From Adiantum capillus-veneris (lineage: Eukaryota > Streptophyta > Polypodiopsida > Polypodiales > Pteridaceae), in NCBI GenBank assembly GCA_014529385.2, contig CM043944.1, forward strand, positions 60,275,268 through 60,339,267: a stretch of DNA of 64,000 bases, given 5' to 3'. Each line of letters starts with the position of its first letter. Positions within the stretch are counted from its first letter, which is position 1. The notes under the pieces were generated by a model. That model saw only the letters and a list, made by a program, of their open reading frames with translations. It was not told where the DNA came from and did not search any database. The position numbers and the translations under genes are program-made. Positions 36,022 through 46,512 of this stretch are shown here, in pieces.

Positions 36022-38852
36022 ATGTTTAAAGGAAGACCTGATTGGAAGGAAAGTAGATTGTACTTTTGGACAGTTGATGAATATGGTGCCCAAAATCAAA
36101 AGGCAATGGAAGTCGTTAGTGAATCCAGAAAAAGAGCCGAAGCACGGACAAGTCAGAGTGTTGTCCGTGGGAGAGTTACTCGACATTTTTCCTGTGGTGA
36201 ATGCTTGGCACAAAGATGTGGGAATGGGAGAAGCCTACATTGATGGAGGTGTTCAAGTTTGTGTGATCAGATAGTCATGTGTTGAGAGACTGGGTCTCAT
36301 TACATGCGGAAGCTCTGGGTTTTGGATTCGCCTAGCAAACCATGCCAAGGTGAAATTTTTGGGGACGATCAAGAATTTGGAAGTTGAAGTCTTTAGAGTG
36401 AAGGTTATGGTGAAATTTTCATGTTATGCCAGCTAGTCTGGGAGCCTTTCCTCTCATTTGGGGACGACCTTGGTTGAGAGTTGTTAGTGACGTGCAAGAT
36501 TGGCGCAAGGGCACAATCGGGGTGCATGACAATAAGGGTGAAAAGAGAGTGTTTGATATGACTACCAAATAACCTATGGCACTTGAAGATGTGAGTGAGA
36601 ATGAGGAGTCTGAAACTACGAGTGATGATAGTTCTGAAGACCAAGAAAGTAGCACTGCTTCGAGTTCCAGTGATGACTGTGAGGTGTCATTCTTGTTGTT
36701 GGATGAGGAACAAAAAGAAATTAGTGAAGTGTTGCAAATATCAGGGAACATAAATGCTTCAAACCGTTTAGAGAAACTTGAAGAGTTAATGCAACCTAAA
36801 CAGGAACTATTAGAGAAGAAAGAGTTGATCCAAAATATGTTGAGTAGTGATTTGACACAAGGATAAAGAAGGGAGTACTTAGCAATGTTTCACAAGTTTC
36901 CAAATCTTTTCATTACCTCATATCAATAAATAAAAGTTTTTGTTTGGGATCCTGTGAAGATCGAGTTAGTTGAAGGGGCAAAACCAATACCACAAAAATT
37001 AATAAGGATGGGTAAGGAACAGATGAATGCTTTAAAAGAAGAAGTGGATAAGCTTTTGGATGCAGGGTTCATTGTGCTAGTGGATAAAGTTGAATGGGTG
37101 AGCCATGTAGTAGTCACCCCAAAGACAGATAGACGTTGGAGAGTTTGTGTTGATTACAAGCCACTAAATGCGGCGACCAAGAAAGATCCTTACCCTTTGC
37201 CATTTATTGATCAATTGTTAGATGCAGTGGCTGGTTTTGAGAGATACAGTGTCTGTGATGGGTATTCAGGATACTTTCAGCTTATACTTTCTCCTGAAGA
37301 CTGGAAAAGACTACTTTTATCACGCCATGGGGTTGTTTCTGCTTTTGTTGCCTTTATTTTGGGTTGACAAATGGGCCAGGAGCCTTTGAAAGAAAAGTAG
37401 ATTGGGTACTTACCCGTTCCTTGGGAATTTTTTCAAAGGATTCATAGATAATTTTTTTGTATACAGTTCAAGAAAAGAGCATGTTCAAAAGCTTGAAATG
37501 ACTTTTGCAAGGTATGATGAATGCGGGGGTCAGCTAAACCCTAAAAAATGTCATTTGGCACAGCCAAACAGGTGAAGCTTCTTGAGCATGTTATTTCAGA
37601 GAATAGGATTGAAGCAGATCCAGAGAAAGTGGAGGCTTTGCTATTATTATCATCTCCAAAAGATACCAAACAGTTCGCCACTTTCATACAAAAAGTTAAA
37701 TATTTGTCTCGCTTCATACCCTTGGCATCGCAGCTATTATACCCATTGCAGCAAACAGTCAAGAATGATCCCTTGGAATGGTCTCATGAGTGTGACAAGG
37801 TTTTTGACAGACTTAAAGAGACCTGAGTTGAGGAAGACAATTTTAGCTTTTGATGTGTTTGAAAAATGGGGTCTTGATGCTATTGGACCCTTACCTAGAC
37901 TAGCAAGAGAAATGCTTACATTTTGACAGCAGTGGATTATTTGTCACGATGGGCAGAAGCCAAAGCTGTCAAACAGATTACTAGTAAGGAGATGGGAAAA
38001 TTTGTTTATGAGTATATATGTTGCAAATTTGGTGTGCCACTAGAGCTACTTTTGGATAGAGGACCAAGATTTAGAGGAGAGCTGTTTGATTTCTTATGCA
38101 AAAAGCTCAATATACAGCATAGGTATAGTTGTCCTTATTATCCACAATGCAATGGTCTTAATGAAAGGTTCAATGGAGAGTTGGTAAAGATCTCATCAAA
38201 GATTACTCAAACACATGGGAAGACTTGGGATTCAGAGTTGTCTTATGCATTATGGGCCTATAGAACTGCTATCAAAATGAGCACATAATTTTCCCCTTAC
38301 CACTTGGTTTATGTCAAGGAAGCTTTATTGCCAATTGAAGTGGAAATTCCTGCTCTTAAGTTATTTTCATTGGAAGATGAAGAGCAAACAAATGCACGGC
38401 AGAAAACGTTATTGGATTTACAATGCTTTCAATTGGATAGAGTTTTAGCTGTGAGCTACTATGAGGAAGTGTCAAGGAAGGCTCAACTAAAAGCCAATGA
38501 GTGTGTGGAGGATAAAAAAATTGAGAAGGGTGATTTGGTGTTACGATACATTAGTAAATTGGACAATACCTATTAGAAGAAATTTCAAATCAAATGGGAA
38601 GGTCCTTCTATTGTTGTGAATAAATTTGATAATGGCATATATCAGCTGGCTGATTTGGGCGGTGCACCGCATAAATATTGTGTAAATGGTTATAGATTGA
38701 AGAAGTATCTGGCGCATTTGATGACAATTGTGACTGATGAAATGCTATCAATAGAAGGCGACAATGCGGAAACATATGAAAATGTGGATGAGGTTTCTGG
38801 GGATGAGATGCAACATTTGTTCACCCTAGACACCTCTAATTGTCATGAATGA
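36022..38852 (+). pseudogene. PR, RT, IN remnant, family II copy 2
   Basis: Opens inside the pre-protease segment (DCTFGQLMNMVPKIKRQW, IDGGVQVCVI), so gag is missing. An acidic linker (36576-36866) precedes RT (36954-37367: WRVCVDYKPLN, YSVCDGYSGYFQ). The catalytic block near 37445 reads FIDN instead of FIDD. At about 37826 the frame runs from early RNase H straight into the integrase core (EKWGLDAIGPLPR), so RNase H, the second RNase H and the integrase zinc region are deleted. Integrase keeps LDRGP and the NGLNERFNGEL block. The C-terminal domain (KGDLVLRY...NGYRLKKYL) matches the intact element. It ends at TGA 38850-38852. Confidence 0.88.
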
Positions 38853-38862
38853 TCAAGCAAGC

Positions 38863-38871
38863 TAGGGGAGG
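38863..38871 (+). promoter_or_regulatory. Polypurine tract, family II copy 2
   Basis: TAGGGGAGG directly before TTGGCAAGC, ten bases after the pol stop codon. The spacing matches the 28 bases between pol stop and LTR in the complete element. Confidence 0.65.
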
Positions 38872-38872
38872 T

Positions 38873-39890
38873 TGGCAAGCTATGTCAGGCATTTTTTGGA
38901 TGAGGATAAAGTCCCTAATCCATGCTAAAAAGCTTCCTCACTAGCCTTAAGTACACAGATGTACATAGTGCTTTGAGTTTTCAGAGTTCTCTTGTAAAAT
39001 TTATGTTAAAAGGCTTGGTTTTGCTTAGTCCTTTGCAAGAGTTTTGGGTTGGGTGAAATCTTAAAAGGTGGTTTTCAATGAGTCCTTTCAATCATGCTTG
39101 ATAGCCGGTGAATTGGACTCATGCATCATAAGCTACATGCATTGGAAGTGGGCGGTTCCTTACTTAGAAAATGGGTGCAGATGCATGCAAGAAAAGGCAA
39201 GTGGGATGATTTTATGGATTTAGTTAGAAAAGGTGTGGCTGAGGATTTTTGGAAATAGCCAAAGTGATAAGCTCCACGATGGGCTTTATAGCATCGCATT
39301 TGGTGCTCGGAGTCACCCGCCACGCCTCCGCCCAAGATTGCTCACTGTGGGGAGCAAAACAATAAATTTATTGGCTTAATTGGGGAGGTGGGAATATGGT
39401 GCCAAGTGGAAATGGAGTAATCCCACATGGGGGGAGCAAGTGGAAATTGGAGGGTATAAGGGGGCGAGTGGGTACCCCTTAAGGGTGTATCAAAGGAGCA
39501 AATGAAGCCTCCTTGCCTTTCTAATGAGGACTCGTGGGTGTTGGGGGAGAGAGGGGGCACCCTTTCTCAGTTCCCACTGTTGCCCAAGCGCCTAGCCACC
39601 TTTTTGGTCCATCGGACATCTCCCTTCCCCACTTGCCTTGGTAAAAAAGTGGCTGACAGCTCATTTTTCATCCAAAAAAGGCCTAAAATGGACCAATTAC
39701 AAGGTGCCAAAAGGGGGAATCGATGTAGGCTAAGAGGAGAGAAAATCCCTTGGGATAAGAGACAAAAAAATCCCCCTTTTAATAGCTACAATTCCCTGCA
39801 TACCCTGTTAAATTTCCTAACAGAGACTAGCTTTTTTGGAGCTTTTGAGAGAGACCCCATCTTTGAAAGCTTGTGACTCTCTCATTTGTT
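38873..39890 (+). mobile_element. 3' LTR, family II copy 2 (right end unknown)
   Basis: Starts TGGCAAGCTATG after the polypurine tract. It contains GGGTATAAGGGGGCG near 39450 as a possible promoter. No matching 5' LTR is present in the window, so its right end is a guess. Open frames inside it are not conserved. Confidence 0.4.
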
Positions 39891-40359
39891 GTCGAAATCA
39901 AGAATATGGATACTATAGGAGGTTTACACAACACGAGATTTGTCTTTATGATATTGGTTTTCAGCAATTTTAATCATGGTTTGGGTTAGGGTTGTTTTCC
40001 GCCCAACTTTACAGGTGCTCGAAATAGGTGTTTTCCGCACCTTAATAGTGTTTCCTTCCGATGGTGTGGTGTGTGCAAGGCTATAGAGGTTCTTGTTTTC
40101 CTTCTTGTTTGCACGCTAACAACTTCATCTCAATATACAAGCTATGATAAAAGCAAACTAATGCTATCTGGCTATGGCTAGACTAACGTCGTCTAATCGG
40201 ACGTCTCATCGCGTCCAAACGGTGTATCTGTCGGATTCCGCAGAAAAAAATAATAAGAGGTACTTTTATGTAAGTATAACATATAATTACAAAAAAAATT
40301 ATTTTCTTAGCTTATCATTAAAATACAACAAATGTAAAAGAGTAAAGTGAAATACTAAC

Positions 40360-40461
40360 CATGCCATCATGAGAACTCAGAATGTCCATCAGGGCGTTTA
40401 AGCCCTTTTTGCCTGCATACTCGCTCTCGTACAGTGTGGGGTCACGTCCTGTCATCGACCA
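40360..40461 (-). other. Candidate 34-codon host exon
   Basis: On the minus strand a T-rich stretch ends TTTTGAATAG, followed by 102 open bases (exactly 34 codons, W S M T G R D P T L Y E ... H D G M), then the donor-like GTTAGT. The sequence has ordinary residue composition (LYESEYAGKKGLNALMDIL) and is not low-complexity. The introns on both sides are AT-rich. I do not recognise the family. It may be a transposon or gene exon, or chance. A further open piece after GACAG near 40214 (minus) is too short to judge. Confidence 0.3.
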
Positions 40462-40499
40462 CTATTCAAAACATACAAAGAATCCATTCTGTTATAATT

Positions 40500-42737
40500 T
40501 AAAAGTACAAATAGATGTTGGTGCAGCGGAAGTTGGTCGAAGCTAAGATATGGTCTATGCCAGGCAAAGGGTGCAATTGAGTGCAGTGCAGAAGGCTAGG
40601 GCAGATACCAAGGACCTTGGCAACCAAAGGGTAGCAGGAATGTATGCTTAAAGCGATTGCGGCTAGGCAAAAAGTGCAGCAGGATAGTCCAGATGGGATG
40701 GCAGATGACCATGTCCGGAATGCCAAGTCAAATCTCTAAAATGTAGTGTTCAGTGTGCTCTAGAAGCCGGTCTAGACGGCTCGTCAAATAGAGCCCCGGT
40801 GCTCAAGATATTGCAGTTTAAAGGTAAAGTGTGTAGCAGATCCCCGACGGATAGGACAACTGAAGACAGGTTGCCCAGGCAAGTGTGAGCGGATATGTGT
40901 GTAGTGCTCGAGCTGTGGAGCATGCTTGTATTCTCGGATTGTGAATCGGAGCTCTAGATAGCAAGTTATGGCCGTTATAAGATTTTCTGGGGGTCGGGTC
41001 TGAGCCCAATTGCCCGCCTTGGGGAATGTGCAATTTGGTGTTTCCTAGGCCTCCACAAAGTCCAAGCAGATAGGGCATGCTGTGTGGAGTCAGCAAGAAG
41101 TCTCGGCTCATGATTTTGAGCCCTAAGCATCGAGTTACAGTGTGGACAAAAAATGGAGCATTTGGCGGTCGAGTACTTGCAGATGCATTTCCCGTTTTTT
41201 GGCGGCCTCGGACGGCGAACTCAGAGAAGTCAAAGTGCGGGCAGGTTTGCATGGCACAGGACCGACACGGTAAAGTTTCGGCATGGCTTAGCGGCACGGA
41301 GTCTGACCAAGGACCAGATCATTGGATCCGAGGGAAGGAAGGCACAAAAGTTTTTTTTAAAAGATTAAATGGAAGGTGCTTTTGAAACCTTGGAGGTTCT
41401 TGGAGAGGGCTCACGGGCCGCCATGTGGCCCAGTTAAACCCACATGCTCAAAGAGGCCGCAGGGGCTCGGGCTATTTGGGCTTGGCCGTGTGCCCTCTAT
41501 AGAGCATAAAGGGGAGTGTGAGGAGCTCCCTTCTCATGGGATATGGTGCGAGCACCGCTAGCGCTGCGCGGCTGGGCGGGATGGTGATTTGCGGCAGTTT
41601 TGGCTGGGCAGGGCGGCGTTGTGGCGTCCCCGCACGTGAGGGTTGGTGGTGCTGCTGGATGTTCACGGCAGGTGACGTGGTAGTCCCACACAAGTGCGCA
41701 TGCCCGCGGCCCTTGGGGCCCCTGGTTTTTTAAAAGGAAATGCCCCCCCCCCCCATTAGGGACATCGCTAATGCTTGAGGGGAAGGGGTAGGGGATAGTT
41801 CCCACATAGGAAGAGGGAGAGAGAATCCGAGAGCAGCCAGGTGAACTAAGCAAAGACCAAAGGGCCAGTTGAGGCCGGACAAACCAAGGCAGAGGGCAAA
41901 GGCCGGGACCAAAGAGAGGCCAATAGGAGGTTAAGCATAGAGAGAAGAATAGTCAAAGTCAAGCATGTGGAGCAGTGCAAGTTTGAGGCCACAAAGGGTA
42001 AAAATGAAAGATAAAAAATAAAAAATCTAGGGGGCAATAGCGACATCTCTAACCCCCCCCCCCCCCCCCCCCCCTCCCAAGTGCAAAGAGTGAAGAAGAG
42101 AGAGATAGAGCAAAGCGGTGCCCCCTTCCCCAAAAATGCCAATTCAAGGTGCCAGGTGGACCAATTAAATTGTAAATTTCCAAATTAAAGCCCCCCCCCC
42201 CCTATAAAAGTCAAAAATGGATCAAATCAAGGGATTTTTTTTGGACTTTTGGAGTGTCGTTTGAAGCCTGCAAAGTGGAATTCTCAAGCAAGCTAGCCCC
42301 TTTGTAACTTTTGCTTGAAAAGGGTCATGGTGATGGCATTGCAAGCCTGTGTATATGTTTTTTGCAGTGTAATCAAGCCACAGTTTCATCCCATGCTTTT
42401 GTTTCCCCTTCTCTTTTTCCTGCTTTGATGGTTCTCCTCTGTGCTTGCTATGTGGAAGTGTGTGCCCCCCCCCCGGACCGATGGTATTTTGAGTGAGAGA
42501 GTGAGATTGAGTGGCTGTGTGCGTGTGTAAGGGTGGAGACAGGCAGTGGTAGTTGGTGTATCTAGTGTGGTGGTTTGTTGAGTGTGTGAGTAGTGGCAAT
42601 TGAGCAGGCGGTGGTCTGCTAGTGTAAAGTGTTTCTTTGAAGGTGTTTTTTGATAGGATATGGGTGCTATGAATATCATGAGCTATACAGAGGCCCTTTA
42701 GTTTGTGTTGGGCGTGTTCCCCCATTCCCCCTCTCCA
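40500..42737 (+). mobile_element. 5' LTR of a PBS-TGGTGCCCCC element (left end unknown)
   Basis: GC-richer than its surroundings, with TATAAAAG at 42203-42210 and an end near ...CTCTCCA (42737) ahead of the primer site. It has four C homopolymers (41743-41754, 42053-42074, 42191-42202, 42465-42474), one immediately upstream of the TATA box. The left end cannot be placed without a partner LTR. Frames inside it are not conserved proteins. Confidence 0.45.
42053..42074. repeat. Poly-C tract, 22 bases
   Basis: Longest of four C runs in this LTR; the exact length may be uncertain in the assembly. Confidence 0.9.
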
Positions 42738-42742
42738 TCTTC

Positions 42743-42760
42743 TGGTGCCCCCACTAAGGA
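42743..42760 (+). promoter_or_regulatory. Primer binding site
   Basis: TGGTGCCCCCACTAAGGA; the first 12 bases are identical to the sites at 20138 and 53803. Confidence 0.7.
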
Positions 42761-42815
42761 GCACACTGATTACTCCTAGTTAATCGAAAAGAAGCGGTTT
42801 TTTGTGTTGGAAGTC

Positions 42816-43090
42816 ATGGCAGCTAGAAGCTATGGACCGATTTTCACAGAAGAAGAGAGCCCTGACGAGTAGATGTCAGATTTCGAGCTGTACATGCTCT
42901 CGTTGCGTATGCCAAACGAGGATAGCAAAATGCAGACTTTTCCTCTGGTGATGCATGGTAGAGCTAAAGCATGGTACGATGCATTGGAAGGTGAGTCGAA
43001 GCAAGCATGACCGGCTCCACGGGCAAGGTTGCTTCATGAATTTCGCAAGGATATGTTCGGAGGTGACAACAACATACAAGTGCCCACCTA
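42816..43090 (+). pseudogene. gag: Gag N-terminal stub
   Basis: Starts MAARSYGPIFTEEESPDE only 55 bases after the primer site. It has a stop after 18 codons, then FELYMLSLRMPNEDSKMQTFPLVMHGRAKAWYDALEGE. The last part matches the FPLLMKVEARSWYNAL segment of element III Gag. It is cut near 43090 by family I sequence. This element has no room for the pre-gag mini-ORF seen in its relatives. Confidence 0.65.
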
Positions 43091-43979
43091 GCCAAGGCGT
43101 CCGTTGGGTCAGCCGGCCAAAGTTTTGATGTGGTCACATTATTTTTCCGATGTTTAATACATCAAACCTAATGTCAATCGTCTATGTCAAGTCTAAGTCA
43201 AAGATGTAATTTTTCCAATGATGTATGTAAAGGTCCATGAGAAGTTGGCCACCGGCCACTTTAGAAAGCCCTAGGTATATAATACAGTAAGGTTAGTGGG
43301 AAAGGGGGATTATTTTTGAAGATAAGTGACTATTGCGTTACGCACAGAGAGCTACCTCATTGCTCCAACTTGTAATCATCGCTTATGTGGCTACAGTAAT
43401 CCAAATTCAGTTTTGTTTCTTGCATTGTAATCTTCTTACTCTGCTCTTTCATTCAAGTGTAAGCATTCAAGATCCGGTGAAGGTTTCAAATGCATCTGTT
43501 TAGGCCTTAAATCGCCGTTTTGAGTGTTTATATGCGTATTTTATGTTGTTTTGACCCTAGGAGAGGCTTTAGGGACCCAAAAACGACCCTTTAGGATCAT
43601 CCATTTACTGTTTTTGCGTACTGTGGGACGAACGATTGCGATCTTTGTACCTTTCCAGAATGCTGTGATCGTGATAGGATATGTTCCTGATAGTCCCCTG
43701 TAGCTTCCCTTCAAGTTTCATGCGATTCCGATATGATTTGCATGGTGAACGAGAGTGATGACTATAGAGCTGTGTAGAAGGACATACGCAGATTACTTGG
43801 CTTTAGCGCAATTGATTTTCTTGTAGAGTTAGTAGTTTCATCTCTTCGAGTTCACTTCATTAGAGTTGACATCCTAATAAGTTTACATGCCTCATCCGAG
43901 TCGCTTCCCCTATATCGATAATTTGATGTTGATGCTTGAGAGCTATGCTATGGACGTCCGTCGTGGCGACCCGCAAACA
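43091..43979 (+). mobile_element. 5' LTR, family I copy B
   Basis: Follows the truncated Gag and ends ...CGCAAACA at 43979, one base before a diverged primer site (TGGCGTCATTTTTGGGG at 43981). TATATAAT lies at 43276-43283. The left boundary is inferred from loss of Gag similarity. Confidence 0.5.
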
Positions 43980-46089
43980 TTGGCGTCATTTTTGGGGAAT
44001 GAATCTTAGGTGATGAGTGACTGAGTGCGTATTTAGAGTTTTCTTATTGTTCCAAAAGATAATTTCCATTCCATTTACATTTTAGTGAAGCATCTAGATA
44101 GGGGTTTAGTGCTTAGTGGAGTCTAGGGTCGGTCTACTGGCTAGATCTACTCTTGAGAGATATAGGGAGTTGTGAGTGAGGTTGCTTTAAGCATTTTTTC
44201 TCTTCAAATTTCTTTGTATTGATTGAGTACTGATCCATCATCCGCTTTTTATCCTGTTTGTTTTGTTTGATTCATTTTCTTATGTTCTATCATTTATGTA
44301 CTTAAGAGTAGGATAAGTAAATCACATTCCAGTCAGATTTGGGACAAAAGATAGAGTAAAAAACACCAGAAAACCATAACTTTGGGAAAAGGACCATAAG
44401 ACTCTGAAATTAGAAAATATGACCAAACAAAGCTCAAATTGATTCAAATCACAAAGTGGTAGCACCAAACACAGGGAAATACTTGTCAGAGAGAGCCTGT
44501 AAAATTTCATCAGGTTTGGCTCTGGTACTACGATCGCGATCGGTGTCCCTCAGTGTCATAATTGTACAAGATTTGACATGTGCCTTCTTGATAAGATTCT
44601 AAACAAGTTTGTCTAAAGCAACCACACGCAAAAACATCAAAAATCAAGGAAATTAGGCCACTTGGGTAAAACTAGCCTAACAGACCCAGAAACTGCAAAA
44701 TCTTGACTTTTGGTGATCCAAATACAAAAAGACTTGGGGGATAGCCTTAAAACATCAGTGTCTACAAGCATGCCAAATTTGGTCTAATTTGGGCTCAGAA
44801 CTACGATCGCGATCGGTGTACCTAAGTGCCATATTTTGACCAGATTTCATATGTGGGATCGTCAGGTGTATACAAACATAAAAGTCTAAAGGACCTAGAG
44901 CCAGAAACCTCAAAATACTTGTCAAACCATCTGAATACAGATCCAAGTCAAAAACTGCTAAACTGGCATAGAAATTGACTTTCAGAAGACCAAAACACAT
45001 CAAGACTGGGAAGAAATCATACAAAGGGATAGCCTGTACACAGGACAACCTCAGACAGCTTTCAAATCCAAAAACAAACACCAAAATCAAGTCAAATTGA
45101 CAGATTCAGAAAAATCAGGCACTTCAGACCAAGAAACTGCAAATTCTTGACTTTTTTGAGTCCAAATACAAAAGTGTCTGGCAGGTAGTCTTAAAATAGC
45201 CTAGTGAACAAGCTGGTAAAGTTTCATCCAATTTGGGCTGCAAACTACGATCGCGATCGTTGTACGTCAGTGCCAGATTTTGTCCAGACTTTACCCACAC
45301 ATACACCTAGGTTATATAAGATACCAAGAGTTTTCAAAAGTCAAAAAAATTGACCAAAATAGCCAAAAATGGCAAAGAGTCAGAAAACCATTGCAACAGA
45401 CTAAGATCTAGTTAAAACTTGACTTTTTCTTGTCCAAATTCAAAAAGATTTGGAGAGTAGACTGTACACATCATTGTCTACCATATCCACAAGTTTCATC
45501 CAATTTGGGCTCCAAAGTAGGATCGTGATTGGTGTACCATAGTGAAATTTGAGTTGAGACTTGGTGGGTAGGTAGCTGATAACTAGACAAACAACTTTCT
45601 CAAAAGAGCCAGGGTCAAAAAACTAAAAGACAGTTGTCAAATAGGGAAAACACTGATCACTGATCCTTCAGACCAAAATTTTGAGAAAATTCAAGTTTTT
45701 GTGATCCAAATGCAAATTGGGTTTGGGAATAGACTAATCATACCCATGTCTATCAACTCCTAGAATTTCATGCAAAAAGGAGCTGGAACTACGATCGCGA
45801 TCGGTGTACCCCAGTGACATTTTGGATTGAAAATTTATGAGTAGGTAGCTGACATCTAGTGCAACATATTTTCCAAAAGGAGCAAGGTCAAAAAATCAAA
45901 AGAAAGTGGTCAAAAGTCTCAATTACACAATCAGGCCAATCACCGCAAAACCAACTGGGATTTGGGTTTTCATTGATCAAAACATCTCCAAATTCAAAAA
46001 TACAAAGAAACTTGGTCTCAAGACATCAAGGGCTAGATACTGTGCAAAAATCTTCCAAATTTGTGACATGGGGCCAACGATCTCGATCG
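43633..46089. repeat. ATCGCGAT palindromes in the LTR end and leader, copy B
   Basis: CGATCGCGATCG occurs at 44531, 44804, 45248 and 45792. Variants occur at 45520 (GATCGTGATT) and 46078 (CGATCTCGATCG), and a weak one at 43633 within the LTR. Spacings are 273, 444, 272, 272 and 286. Each is embedded in a repeat of the type AATTTGGGCTC.AACTACGATCGCGATCGGTGTACC.CAGTG. The leader copies precede gag as in copy A and share the eight-base core ATCGCGAT, while flanking bases differ (AATAATCGCG... in copy A). Confidence 0.85.
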
Positions 46090-46512
46090 GTGTACCTCTA
46101 CATAGTGAGGGTATTTGACTTCATAAGTTTGTAGACATACTTGAGGACATCCCAAATCTCAAGTTTGAGTGAAAAATACCTTCGAGAGGCCAGGATACAA
46201 GCCAAAGTTCTTGTGTTTTGGTCCTGAAACTGTTTTGAGTGCTATTTCAAGTGCAGTTCACTAAAAGTGCTCTAACTTTTGATAGGCAACTCCAAATTGA
46301 GTCAGGTATAGCTAGGAAGAAAGCTTGCGGGCAATAGCACTAAATTTTTAAATCCAAACTTTTAGGGTACCCCAAGAATAGTTTCCAGAGACCAAAAAGT
46401 CATAAATTCTTGACTTTTTAGAGACTTGACCAGGGGCAAAAAGGGATTGTGTGCACTAAGCCAAGGTGTTCTTATCAAGGACCATCTTGAGAGTATTGAG
46501 TGAGGCTTAAAC

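Noticed and set aside
41077-42142. Several 70-180 codon frames on both strands near 41-42.7 kb
   Set aside because: GC-rich LTR sequence with C tracts opens frames by chance; none shows a known motif and they overlap each other.
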